Notes: generated by a model from the sequence alone, not told the origin. 64,000 nucleotides of DNA from Gibbula magus (GCA_936450465.1 OW388292.1:6653756-6717755); one strand, 5' to 3'; numbered from the stretch's first letter, positions 26,001-36,090 are shown. A program made the numbers and translations.

Positions 26001-29000
26001 TCAGATTGTGGATACAAACACCCTGAGGGAGCAGGAGGATCAGATTGTGGATACAAACACCCTGAGGGAGCAGGAGGATCAGATTGTGGATACAAACACC
26101 CTGAGGGAGCAGGAGGATCAGATTGTGGATACAAACACCCTGAGGGAGCAGGAGGATCAGATTGTGGAAACAAACACCCTGAGGGAGCAGGAGGATCAGA
26201 TTGTGGATATAAACACCCTGAGGGAGCAGGAGGATCTGATTGTGGATACAAACACCCTGAGGGAGCAGGAGGATCTGATTGAGATAAAAGGTGAACACAA
26301 ACCTTCTTATCCTGCTCCGACCCGAGCAGATCTGACGACTTCGAGAGGACGACCTCCTTGTCCTTGAGCTCCTGCTCCAGGACCGCGATCCGTGTGTTCA
26401 ACTGGTTCAGCTGTTTGTTCTGCTCGTGTTGATCCGAGTCCAGCGACGAGTTCTGTTTCCGTAGCGACTGCACTTCCTGTTTGGCACGGTTGTGCTCCTC
26501 TTCAAGACTTGCAAACTTTGATTTGAGTTCCCGTACTGTTGACTCTGACTTGTATTTCCGGTCCGTCAGATCCTGAATAGGGGAGTTTTATACTTTTTTA
26601 ATTCTGTTAAGTCCTTTCTCAATTTTATGGTATCAAAGAAATTTATACCAGTAACAAATATTGATCTTTCTTTGCCTAGAGGCTCGACGGATATTTATCA
26701 TCTGTGTACTCAAGTATAATTCCTCGAATTTGAATTGCAGTAAAAAGAACTGAATTAGTAACTCAGAATCACATTAGAAATTTTATCAAAGAGACCACCT
26801 TGCTTTTGTGTTCTCCTTCTACTGTTACCATATTGTACTTCCAGCCTCAATCAATCAATGATAAACATTTGTTAATTTAGAACTTATCTCAAATTCCAAA
26901 GTGATCAATAAATCATAATGACGACATGATTAAATTCTGTATTATTGGAGTTGTATGCTATAAGAAATGGTTGAAATACTTTATTATTATCCCTGCAGGT
27001 GACTTAATACCACTGACCTTGCTGACTCCCTCCACCTCGTACAGCCTCCCCTCCAGCTGTTTGACGATCTTGGCGTGAGCTTGTTCTAACTCTCTTCTCT
27101 CGCGCTCAAACCTCTGCTGGAGTCCCCCCTGAATCTGTCAGACAATAACCAGGATATATCTCAATCTGTCAGACAATAACCAGGATATATCTCAATCTGT
27201 CAGACAATAACCAGGATATATCTCAATCTGTCAGACAATAACCAGGATATATCTCAATCTGTCAGACAATAACCAGGATAAAGCTCAATCTGTCAGACAA
27301 TAACCAGGATATATCTCAATCTGTCAGACAATAACCAGGATATATCTCAATCTGTCAGACAATAACCAGGATAAAGCTCAATCTGTCAGACAATAACCAG
27401 GATATATCTCAATCTGTCAGACAATAACCAGGATATATCTCAATCTGTCAGACAATAACCAGGATATATCTCAATCTGTCAGACAATAACCAGGATATAT
27501 CTCAATCTGTCAGACAATAACCAGGATATATCTCAATCTGTCAGACAATAACCAGGATATATATATATATATAATTTACTAGGCACCAATCCATGACTGA
27601 ACTAGCTGATTACTGGAAACCTTTTTATCAAAAGTGAATCCATTCACTATGGGACTGGTAACTTCAAAGTCTTTATTTTCTTTATAGGTTACATTAATCT
27701 GAGTAGTGCTATTGGTTTGTGCAGAGAGAGATTATCTCTAAACTCGAATCATAGATCTTGGTACAATAAAAGGGCATTATACTTTTATTTGAATAATTCT
27801 TACAAATTGTCAGTTTCTCAAAGCATTATAATCATCAACCAGTTTAGGTAACAAGTCTACAATTCTCTGGAATCGTTTACTCGTTAACTATTTCAAGGCT
27901 GGACACAGGCTAATGATAGGCAAACATAGAATATAACTATCCTCTAGTACACAGTTTACTACACACACTGAACAGTTACTCAGACATGTGTGAAGTTGAA
28001 CCCACTTGTAGAGATCGTTCCTTCTCTGCAGCCATCTCCTCCTTGTGTTGCGAGGTGACGGACGACATGCGCGACTTCCACTCAACCTTCAGATTATCCA
28101 GTTCCGCTGACTTGGTGCTAAGGGTCTGGGAGAATAGTGATAGAATGTATTCATTGCCATATTTTCATTTACATATTTTTGTTAAAAGACAATAGGTTAA
28201 AAGGACTAAAGGTTTGTCTTAAAAAGCAATGATTTTCATATTTTAACAGTTTTATCAAAGTTCACCTTGTTTTTGTTATAATGACTCAAAGTAAGTTTGA
28301 GATCATGTCTACTGAGGCCATAAATTTGTATTTTATACTTAATCATATGAAGAAACAACAAGACAATATAACAGCGTCCAGTACTGCTCAATCAGGGCGT
28401 TGTGTCCGCATGGCTACTTCAATTCCATGATTATCTTAACAGCTTTAAAGGGTTCTTAAAAAAACATCAGAAATTTTATCTAAAGAAACCTTGAATTGGA
28501 TTTTTTAACTCAATCCTAGGTAACAATCGAGTAATAGAAGAGTCTTACCTCCTGTGTGGTCTCCAACCTGGTGGAGAGATCTCCGTGGGTGTGCTCAAGT
28601 CTCTGCTGCAACAAGGCATTCGTCTCCTGCATAAACACCAACACATGAATTAAGTACACATGATGACTACACTTACTTTCTCTAAAACATAAACACCCAA
28701 CACATGAAGTACATTTTGGAAGAGACTTCAATCCTGAGATGTATGTCCGCTATGCGTGGGTATGCGTGGGTCCTTCAAGCCATTGAGTACACAATCTGTA
28801 ATCGGCAAATTCTTCAAACCTGAGTGAGTTAGTTGATTGTCTTGTGCATATACAATGCATGTCCAGAAATGATTTTGTGCAATGATTGTTCTAAATACGT
28901 TGTCGTCTGTTTGTAGATTCAAAGGAGAGTAACTCCATCTTGTTTGGTTCATTTCAGCAATCCGAACATTTCACTATCCGAACGTTTTTGATGAAAAACG

Positions 29001-31517
29001 GATTATCGAGGTCTGACTGTAATAAAGTCCCAATCACAGTGTCCAGTTTACAAGAATCTGAACTCGTCAACAAAATGAATAATCCAATATTAAAAGCTAT
29101 CTCATCCCAGCAGAACCTGCAGGTTAGAAGGGTGGATACTTCAAGAGATCAGAGGTCAGAATGAGGAAAAGGATTTGTTTTGAATATTCTGCAGCCTGTT
29201 TCATCAGGTAATCAGGTCAATTACAGTGTTGTACTTTGTGCTGTTAATGTATTTACAACTGTCAATATCATAATCAAACACTGAACAAGCACCGCACCTT
29301 GAGTTGTTTGAGGCAGTCTGCCAGGTACTTCTTAACGTCCGTGTCCTGGCCGGGGAGGAATCGGAGAGAGAGGTGGGTCAGGTGCTTGAAGGGGTTCGTC
29401 TCAATCACGTTCAGCGTCCCAGTACTCCGGTCTCCACTCAGCGAGCCCTGACTGACAAAGTGCAGGATAAACCTGAAGAGAAAAGGGACAATAAAAACAG
29501 ACAATTTAGTTTTTAGTTTGTTGCATTATACGGTATATTCAGTATCTTCAGACAATCATTATCTCACAAATGTGACAGAAGTGATTGTGAGAGTATCTCC
29601 AGCGATGGAATCTCTGTATGAAAGTCAGAGAGGTACTGAATGTTAAATAATCTCAACTACCAGTTACATGGCTTGGACTTGAGAGAACACTTTAATGGTT
29701 GAGTATTACGCTGTTGGGACATTCAGTTCCAACAAGAGGTACCTGGTGCTAGGTTCAAATCTCACAATTGACTCTTTCGAAAAATAACAAGTATTCATAC
29801 TGATACAGATAGTGCGATCCCAAATATAGAAATTTAACATCTGTTCACTATCTAAATGGTATTAATTCTAAACTTAAAATACAACAACATAAATGTCTCA
29901 TATATAAATGTTCTCACTTAGGGACCTCTTTATGCTCTTCTTTGATGCACATCTCCAGCAGATCAATAAACTTCTGTGGGAACGCTCCGAAATCAACAAG
30001 CAGTCCTTGCTGGACTTTCAAACTGAAAATAGATTATAGAAGAAAAACATTGAAAACAGTGACAACAAAAGTAACCGCTCCACAACACAACTAAGGTACT
30101 TATAAAATTGTTTCTAAATGAATCTCTATTCCTGTTTTTCCATTCTTCTTTAATGAACAAATTGAAATTCTCTCAACTGTTTCTTGCTGCATCAAAGATC
30201 AGTTGTTACAATGTTATGGTTTTAATTAGTAGATGAATGGTAATCACCTCTGAAAGTCCTCTTCCCCAAGTCGGAGAGTATACAGGAAGAACAAATCCTT
30301 CTCGTCTGTCAACCGAACCACCAATTCCTTTGAAAACAAAAGACAAGGTTGGTCATAAAGTCAATAAAAACATTTTCATCAATAGCCTTTCCAACTTCCA
30401 AACGCGAGGCATAACTCTTGCCAGTCTCCATTAATGGCTGCTTAAAGCCTTGCAGTATTTCCCTCGCTTTGTTTTGCCAAGATAGTGGATCGCTGCACCT
30501 GAAATGCATAGTGGGCCTGGATTTCCAAGCACAGAGATCTTAAAGGGAAAGATCACCGATCTATCGGCAGCATCCGCCATATTTGATTCTTGGCATTTCG
30601 TGAAATGAAAACACGCTATATGTAACCCAATTTTACACTTTCTAAAAAATAAAATATATACAATGATAGAAAATTCACATAGTAACAGATAACACATAAT
30701 AAAACTAATAAATAATATGCTGTTAGACCGTAGCAATATTTAGCCCACTCGCAGCGCCGATGAATGGCTTCAGTTCTCGTCGTTTTTATTTTTCAACAAG
30801 TGTGCACTTGCCTTTATCAATTTGTGAAATATAAAGTCATCAAACTATTACTTTATTAGTATCTTTCAATTTGACTGTGTTTTAATCATGTATTAATAAC
30901 ATATATGTGTATAAACAGGAATATCCTCTCGAATTTTGTTTCCACAAAAAATACCCTGATAGAACCCTAATTTTAAGGAAATACTGCAAGGCCTAAATCA
31001 GCCAGTAATGGAGACTGGCAAGAGTTATGCCTTGCATTTGTACATCCTTGTTGTACGTATCAAGCTTTGAAAGAAGTCTGTGAGTGAAGCTTATTACAAA
31101 TATGTGGAGCATAAAGTACCTTTTTGTGGAGTGGAGATGTGATAGTTTCTAATCCCATCCGCAGATGAATTGACATCCGTCTGAATATGAAAGTAACATG
31201 CATTAGACTCTTACAGCTATTCAAAATGAATTGGATAATACAATTTATTTATTATTAATTAATAAAAAGATTAATGATGTATGAAATAACTGAAATGAGG
31301 TAAAATAATAATAATTATAAAAATAAAAAAATTATTTTCATATTCGAAATATTTACATATATTTAAAGTGATTAGAAGATACGAAATGTATTTGACAGAA
31401 AAACGACACAAACAAGTTTTTTATTTCATAAGTAGGAATAAAAATGTACCTGTCTTCTCGGTCTGATGACTTGAATAGGATTGGCAGACGTTTTGAAAAT
31501 AATTCGTCCAATGCCAT
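13827..31517 (-). CDS. SASS6: SAS-6 centriole cartwheel protein, complete 16-exon gene
   Basis: SAS-6 forms the nine-fold hub of the centriolar cartwheel through head-to-head contacts between coiled-coil dimers. Sixteen exons with GT-AG junctions and matching phases join into 2025 nt, 674 residues, close to the human length (about 657). Residues 1-160 are the globular head with the PISA region ([64 protein letters not shown]). Phe133 in NPFKHL corresponds, from family knowledge, to the head dimerisation Phe. Residues about 165-480 are a charged coiled coil ending in [14 protein letters not shown] and [12 protein letters not shown]. The tail is low-complexity Ser/Pro/Asn with the conserved [11 protein letters not shown] and SAYFPGQ at the C terminus. 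The start is the first ATG of exon 1 ([20 protein letters not shown]). Three introns (8, 9 and 14) hold tandem arrays derived from, or resembling, splice sites. Confidence 0.96.
14353..14498 (-). CDS. SASS6: SASS6 exon 15
   Basis: Acceptor CTACAACAG, donor AAAA|GTGAGC; 146 nt. Encodes [20 protein letters not shown], a proline run, an Asn/Ser run and STKSADKE. Low complexity is typical of this part of SAS-6. Confidence 0.92.
14499..14765 (-). repeat. SASS6 intron 14: tandem copies of the exon 14 donor junction
   Basis: In the gene strand the last bases of exon 14 and its splice site (CCCTCACAGACCCCCTCAG|GTGAATACTC) are followed by about five diverged copies of the same block, each starting TATCCCAYCC. 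Three keep a GT (CCTCAAGTAAATA); two have lost it (CCTTAAGACAAATA). Units are 42-53 bp, so the intron is essentially a repeated exon-intron boundary. Confidence 0.88.
14766..14885 (-). CDS. SASS6: SASS6 exon 14
   Basis: Acceptor TTTGCTTAG, donor CCTCAG|GTGAAT; 120 nt, 40 codons, phase 0-0. Encodes [20 protein letters not shown] then [20 protein letters not shown]. Its 3' edge is the source of the intron 14 repeats. Confidence 0.92.
15125..15240 (-). CDS. SASS6: SASS6 exon 13
   Basis: Acceptor CCCCCTAG, donor CATG|GTCAGT; 116 nt. Encodes [20 protein letters not shown] onward and matches the human ITWLNKELNENQL region at the end of the coiled coil. Confidence 0.94.
15632..15713 (-). CDS. SASS6: SASS6 exon 12
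   Basis: Acceptor TTTCTAG, donor AATG|GTGAGA; 82 nt. Encodes [20 protein letters not shown] then LLKTNEN, matching the human KKLEESKQLLKNNEK segment of the coiled coil. Confidence 0.94.
16005..16130 (-). CDS. SASS6: SASS6 exon 11
   Basis: Acceptor GTTGCAG, donor GAG|GTCTGT; 126 nt, phase 0-0. Encodes [20 protein letters not shown] and [20 protein letters not shown], coiled coil, aligned with the human QQEKLLAEKEEKLQKEQ part. Confidence 0.94.
16307..16450 (-). CDS. SASS6: SASS6 exon 10
   Basis: Acceptor CTTCTTGCAG, donor CCAAG|GTAGGC; 144 nt, phase 0-0. Encodes [20 protein letters not shown] then [20 protein letters not shown]. From the end of exon 9 to KLEA the residue spacing equals that of human SAS-6, so no coding sequence is missing between exons 9 and 10 and the array between them is wholly intronic. 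Confidence 0.96.
16451..17078 (-). other. SASS6 intron 9, unique 3' part
   Basis: About 630 bp between the array and exon 10 with no recognised gene or repeat family. It contains a short (TA)n at about 16997-17032, and an inverted GGCCTAGCC/GAAACTAGGC pair at 16961-16982. Confidence 0.6.
17079..26282. repeat. 39-bp minisatellite, 236 units, in SASS6 intron 9
   Basis: The plus-strand unit is CAAACACCCTGAGGGAGCAG followed by GAGGATCAGATTGTGGATA. From the first anchor (17084) to the last (26249) is 9165 bp, exactly 235 units, so there is no net indel. Variants (GAGAAGG, TGTTGG, TGTGGG, AGTATGATC, ACTCTG, ACATCC) mark longer duplicated blocks. In the sense (minus) strand each unit reads CTGATCCTCCTGCTCCCTCAG, an acceptor-like motif. 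Frames of up to 2114 codons on both strands follow from 39 being divisible by three; I do not call them genes. Unrelated in sequence to the 39-bp unit at 6116-9617. Confidence 0.97.
26303..26572 (-). CDS. SASS6: SASS6 exon 9
   Basis: Acceptor CCTATTCAG, donor AAGAAG|GTTTGT; 270 nt, 90 codons, phase 0-0. Encodes coiled coil [20 protein letters not shown], then [20 protein letters not shown] and LLGSEQDKK. Strong match to human [20 protein letters not shown] and VAVLEQEIKDKD. The frame stays open past the donor into the array until a TAG at 25742. Confidence 0.96.
26573..27017 (-). other. SASS6 intron 8-to-9 spacer
   Basis: Short AT-rich intron between exons 8 and 9. No repeat or coding sequence recognised. 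Confidence 0.6.
27018..27134 (-). CDS. SASS6: SASS6 exon 8
   Basis: Acceptor TTATTGTCTGACAG, donor AGCAAG|GTCAGT; 117 nt, phase 0-0. Encodes [20 protein letters not shown] then [19 protein letters not shown], coiled coil. Its acceptor sequence lies inside the first unit of the intronic 31-bp array. Confidence 0.94.
27133..27565. repeat. 31-bp array, 14 copies of the exon 8 splice acceptor
   Basis: The plus-strand unit is CTCAATCTGTCAGACAATAA followed by CCAGGATATAT. CTGTCAG anchors run from 27135 to 27538, a distance of 403 bp or exactly 13 units, so 14 copies with no net indel. Two units carry AAAGC instead of TATATC. Read in the gene strand every unit contains TTATTGTCTGACAG followed by AT, the real acceptor of exon 8 being the copy nearest the exon. 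A short (TA)n closes the array. Confidence 0.95.
28006..28125 (-). CDS. SASS6: SASS6 exon 7
   Basis: Acceptor TTCTCCCAG, donor CAA|GTGGGT; 120 nt, phase 0-0. Encodes [20 protein letters not shown] then [20 protein letters not shown], matching the start of the human coiled coil (ELDKLRNEW...). Confidence 0.94.
28549..28626 (-). CDS. SASS6: SASS6 exon 6
   Basis: Acceptor TTTATGCAG, donor GAG|GTAAGA; 78 nt, phase 0-0. Encodes [26 protein letters not shown], the first coiled-coil segment after the head domain. Confidence 0.92.
28895..29019. mobile_element. pogo/Tigger-like MITE fragment in SASS6 intron 5
   Basis: AACTCCATCTTGTTTGGTTC and ACGGATTATCGAGGTCTGAC match the right half of the complete element at 53732-54131. 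It ends in CTGACTG followed by TA. The left terminus is not recognised, so the copy is truncated or decayed. Confidence 0.6.
29298..29472 (-). CDS. SASS6: SASS6 exon 5
   Basis: Acceptor TTCTCTTCAG, donor CTCAAG|GTGCGG; 175 nt. Encodes [20 protein letters not shown], then [20 protein letters not shown] and [19 protein letters not shown]. This is the most conserved part of the SAS-6 head and includes the dimerisation Phe. Confidence 0.97.
29918..30022 (-). CDS. SASS6: SASS6 exon 4
   Basis: Acceptor TATTTTCAG, donor CCTAA|GTGAGA; 105 nt. Encodes [20 protein letters not shown] then [15 protein letters not shown], closely matching human [20 protein letters not shown]. Confidence 0.97.
30248..30327 (-). 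CDS. SASS6: SASS6 exon 3
   Basis: Acceptor TTTTCAAAG, donor CAGAG|GTGATT; 80 nt. Encodes [26 protein letters not shown], matching human DLVIRLTDDTDPFFLYNL in the PISA region. The acceptor is the weaker AAAG form. Confidence 0.95.
30404..31035. mobile_element. MITE with GGCATAACTCTTGCCAGTCT ends in SASS6 intron 2
   Basis: The left GAGGCATAACTCTTGCCAGT is the reverse complement of GACTGGCAAGAGTTATGCCT at the right, and the similarity continues inward for about 50 bp (CTGCTTAAAGCCTTGCAGTA / TACTGCAAGGCCTAAATCAG). No coding content. A shorter copy is at 60882-61105 and shares GATAGTGGATCGCTGCACCT. Confidence 0.8.
31120..31180 (-). CDS. SASS6: SASS6 exon 2
   Basis: Acceptor CATATTCAG, donor AAAAG|GTACTT; 61 nt. 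Encodes [20 protein letters not shown] after completing the Arg codon split with exon 1; matches human [20 protein letters not shown]. Confidence 0.93.
31450..31517 (-). CDS. SASS6: SASS6 exon 1 (start codon)
   Basis: ATG at 31517-31515 opens [20 protein letters not shown] followed by ED and a split Arg codon; donor ACAG|GTACAT. It is the only ATG in frame, and an in-frame TAA (31525-31527) lies nearby upstream. The N terminus is variable among SAS-6 proteins, but the join to exon 2 gives the conserved DRRMSI motif. Confidence 0.88.
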
Positions 31518-33320
31518 GATTGAATATTAGTTATCACGTCGACATGTGAATATAAATCTGTAATGTCATACACGTGCTAATCTGTGTCAAGATACATGTT
31601 CTGGCGACACCATTATTTGTTATTGTTTATTTCCGGAAGTCATGTTTTGGAAGCTGTCAATAGAACATCCTAGTTTGGTAACTTCTGAACGATCGTTCAT
31701 ATTTCACATGAAGCTGCAAACAGTATTCCCATTAACAAATTTAAAGTAACGTAATAAAACTATTGCAGAAGATGTTTATTGTCCATATGCAGCTGTGTCC
31801 TTCTACTTTCTGTCAAGTGCAGGCTCCGACATGTTTGAGCGACCCGCTTAGGGTTTATACAAAAAGTTGAACGAGTCGAAGGAAACGAAATGGTGTACAT
31901 GGGTGCAATTAATTCTGACCTCTTAATTGCCACCAACATGGCCAACGTTTTACTGTCAGATATAAAAATGCTGTTTCTTTATTTTATTTTTCAATCAAAT
32001 TATTATTACAGAAAAGTATTCTCTTTTAATATGTCCTGGTTTTGAGCTATCTGAACTCCCATGTCTTGGGAATCTTATGGAATTAAATCGCGTGCCACCG
32101 GTGGGATAGGTCATGGTTACCATTTACGCCAAAAAACAAGGTTATTCTTCTATTCTATGTTGTACGTTTTCTCTCCATGAGCAAAGAAGAGACAATCAAG
32201 AGGGAATAATATTCTTTTACAAATAATTATTTGCCACTTTAGTAGTAAATATTCGAAACTGGATTGTTTGCAACATTGGCGTTACAGTAAAAGATTAACG
32301 GGTGGCATTTTCTTCTTTAATGTAGGTTCACTGCACATCATTTCTGCATGGACAATTCTAGATTAAAATTTCTTCTTTATTGTTATATATTTATCACGTT
32401 TCTGAGCTAATAATGATATAATATTATCAGCTTCTATAAATGCCTCTCAAGAATCTCGATGGCGTTTTAATTTAGATTGTCTATCATCTAATGAATAGAT
32501 ACGGCCCTTAGAACACTTGGCATATGGACAGAGATTGAATTGGGTTTTTTGTGTTTTGTTTCTTAAAAAGAAAATCCCAGAGTAAGACCTAAAATATTGA
32601 AGAACGCAGGCTATACATGGTTTCGGAAATGAGAATTTCTTCTGATAAGTTCATGAAATACCTTTGGCGAGACCTTCGGTTAAGCCTATACTCCCCATGT
32701 CAAACGAAATTAACTACTATCGACAAAGCATTTTACTTTTAAAACATGATGAATTTCAAACTAAATTGTAACATGACAGTTTGTGTATCCTTGATTCAGA
32801 TTTGAATGTTTGTCCTTCTCTTCATTTTGTTCCTCGACCTTAATTTCTAAGAATTCTAACATTATTTTATCAGCGTACTCATAAAACCTCTATGTGCTCA
32901 CACCATATACAGGATACAAGTTTGATGTCGAACACGTGTCACAGCAATGGGTCATTCGGCTCGGTTACAAGTGTTTAGGCTGAATTACATAAAGTAATAA
33001 TATTGGAGATTTGTAATGCGCCAAAGTTCCACGCACTAATGCATGCTCATAGCGCCAAAAGTATAGTATAAACTTCAAACTCTGGTCGTTTTATAAGAGA
33101 AATTTTAACTTTTTTTCATCCTGGATTTGATATCATCATTCATCACATATTCCATACGTATTTAATACATGTTAAATGTTCAATCGGCTGTGTTCTCCAA
33201 AACGTTAAAACTTTGTTTGTGTTTTGTATTTTTAAATTATATTGTGCAACTTATAATTCGTTTGTCATGTTTAAATCAATCGAAATGGTAAGTTTGTTAT
33301 ATATTGTTTTATGAAACTGT
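31518..33320. other. intergenic, includes the presumed SASS6 promoter
   Basis: About 1.8 kb with no recognised coding exon, TATA box or CpG-rich block. The SASS6 promoter and 5' untranslated region must lie at the left side, on the minus strand. An AT-rich unique stretch runs up to the start of the 12-bp array. Confidence 0.5.
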
Positions 33321-36090
33321 ATGGTGTCATGTATGGTGTCATGTATGATGTTATGTATGATGTTATGTATGATGTTATGTATGATGTCATGTATGATGTC
33401 ATGTATGTTGCAATGTGTGATGTCATGTATGCTGCCATGCATGATGTTATGTATGATGTCATGTATGATGTCATGTATGTTGCAATGTGTGATGTCATGT
33501 ATGCTGCCATGCATGATGTCATGTATGATGTCATGTATGCTGCCATGAATGCTGCCATGTATGATGTCATGTATGCTGCCATGTATGATGTAATGTATGA
33601 TGTCATGTATGCTGCCATGTATGATGTAATGTATGATGTCATGTGTGATGTCATGTATGATGTAATGTATGATGTCACGTATGCTGCCATGTATGATGTC
33701 ACGTATGATGTCACGTATGATGTCACGTATGATGTCATGTATGCTGCCATGAATGCTGCCATGTATGATGTCATGTATGATGTCATGTATGCTGCCATGT
33801 ATGATGTAATGTATGATGTCACGTATGATGTCATGTATGCTGCCATGTATGCTGCCATGTATGATGTCATGTATGATGTCATGTGTGATGACATGTATGA
33901 TGTCATGTATGATGTCATGTATGCTGCCATGTATGATGTCATGTATGCTGCCAAGTATGATGTAATGTATGTTGCAATGTATGATGTCATGTATGATGTC
34001 ATGTATGCTGCCATGAATGCTGCCATGTATGATGTCATGTATGCTGCCATGTATGATGTAATGTATGTTGCAATGTATGATGTCATGTATGATGTCATGT
34101 ATGCTGCCATGAATGATGTCATATATGATGTCATGTATGCTACCATGTATGATGTCAAGGTGTCATGCATGCTGCCATATATGTCATGCATGATGTCATG
34201 TAGGCTATCGTGTACGCTGTCATGTATGCTGTCATGCAATGTTTGCTGCCAAATCATTATGCTGTCATGTATGTTGACATTTCATGTATGCTGCCATGTA
34301 ATGTATGCTGCCATATAATTATGCTGTCATGTCATGCATGCTATCATGTCTGCTGTCATGTATGTCATATTTGCTGTCGTGTCATGCATACTATCATGTA
34401 TGTTGTCGTGTATGTTGTCATGTATGATATCATGTATGTTGTCATGGAGTGTTTGCTATCATGTCATGTCTGCTGCTATGTAATGTTTGTCATCATGTCA
34501 TGTATGTTGTCATGTATGCTGCCATATCATGTATGTCACCATGTCATGTATGCGGCCATGTATGTTGTCATGTATGTTTCCATGTCATGTATGCTGCAAT
34601 GCCATGTATGTTGTCATGTCACATATGCTGCCATATCATGTATGTCACCATGTCATGTATGCGGCCATGTATGTTGTCATGTATGCTTCTATGTCATGTA
34701 TGCTGCAATGCCATGTATGTTGTCATGTCACATATGCTGCCATGTAATGTATGCTGCCATATAATTATGTTGTCATGTCATGCATGCTATCATGTCTGCT
34801 GTCATGTATGTCATGTTTGCTGTCGTGTCATGCATGCTATCATGTATGCTGTCATGTATGTTGTCATGTATGTTGTCATGTATGATATCATGTATGTTGT
34901 CATGGAATGTTTGCTATCATGTCATGTCTGCTGCTATGTAATGTTTGTCATCATGTCATGTATGTTGTCATGTATGCTTCCATGTCATGTATGCTGCCAT
35001 GTCATGTATGTTGTCATGTCACATATGCTGCCATGTTATGTATGCTGCCGTGCCATGTATGTTGTCATGTCACATATGCTGCCATTTCATGTGTGCTTCC
35101 ATGTCTTGTATTTTACCATGTCATGTATTCTTCTATGTCATGAATGCTGCCATGTCATGTATGTTGTCATGTCACATATGCTGCCATGTCATGTATGCTG
35201 CCGTGTCATGTATGTTGTCATGTCACATATGCTGCCATGTCATGTATGCTGCAATGTCATGAATGCTGTCATGCCATGTATGCTGACATGTATGGTATCA
35301 TCTATACTGTCATATCATGCTTGGTGCCCTATGCTGCCATGTCATGTAAACTGTCATGCCATGCATGCTGTCATGTATTCGGTCATGTCATGCATGCTGT
35401 AATGTCTGCTGCCACTTCATGTCTGCTGCCACGTCATGTATCCTGCAATGTCATGTATGCTGTCATATAATAATGCTTTTGTATATGCTGCCATGTAAGC
35501 TGTTATGTAATTATGCCATAATGTATGCTGTCATGTCATGTATGCTGTCATATATTCATGCAATCATATATGCTGACATGTTGATGTCATGTATGCTGCC
35601 ATGTATGTTGTCATGTATGTTGTCATGTTGATGTCATGTATGCTGCCATGTATGTTGTCATGTTGATGTCATGTATGCTGCCATGTATGTTGTCATGTTG
35701 CTGCCATGTATGCTGCCATGTATGTTGTTATGTATGATGTCATGTATGCTGCCATGTATGTTGTCATGTATGCTGCCATGTATGTTGTTATGTATGATGT
35801 CATGTATTCTATAATGTATGCTGACATGTATGTTGTCATGTATGCTGCCATGTATGATGTCATGTATGCGGCCATGTATGATGTCATGTATGGTGTCATG
35901 TATGCTGCCATGTATGCTGCCATGTATGTTGTCATGTATTCTATAATGTATTCTGTTATGTATGTTATCATGTATGCTTCCATCTCATGTATGCTGCCAT
36001 GTATGTTGTCATGTATTCTATAATGTATGCTGACATGTCATGTATCCTGCAATGCCATGTATGCACACATGTCATGTATGCTGTCATATA
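33321..36090. repeat. 12-bp-based degenerate array (ATG TAT GAT GTC type)
   Basis: A 12-mer with variants ATGTATGATGTC, ATGTATGCTGCC and ATGTATGTTGTC is repeated. To about 34150 it is in strict 12-bp phase. From there to about 35700 the phase is broken by short insertions, with longer duplications (GTTTGCTATCATGTCATGTC at 34451 and 34909, 458 bp apart). It is regular again at about 35700-35940. The reading frames (MYDV..., MTSYMAAY...) are repeat artefacts. Confidence 0.92.

Noticed and set aside
17079..26282. R-loop or sense-strand G-quadruplex formation in the SASS6 array as a main effect
   Set aside because: The G-rich strand is the template strand here and its G runs are mostly pairs; an effect is possible but the sequence alone does not favour it.
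17018..26473. Proline/cysteine-rich minus-strand frames ([13 protein letters not shown] repeats, up to 1504 codons) as a giant structural protein
   Set aside because: They lie wholly in SASS6 intron 9. Exon 9 to exon 10 spacing matches human SAS-6 exactly without them, and stops are scattered by single unit variants.
33251..36023. MYDV / MTSYMAAY frames as membrane or surface proteins
   Set aside because: The 12-bp repeat is open on both strands; there is no unique coding sequence, splice sites or homology.
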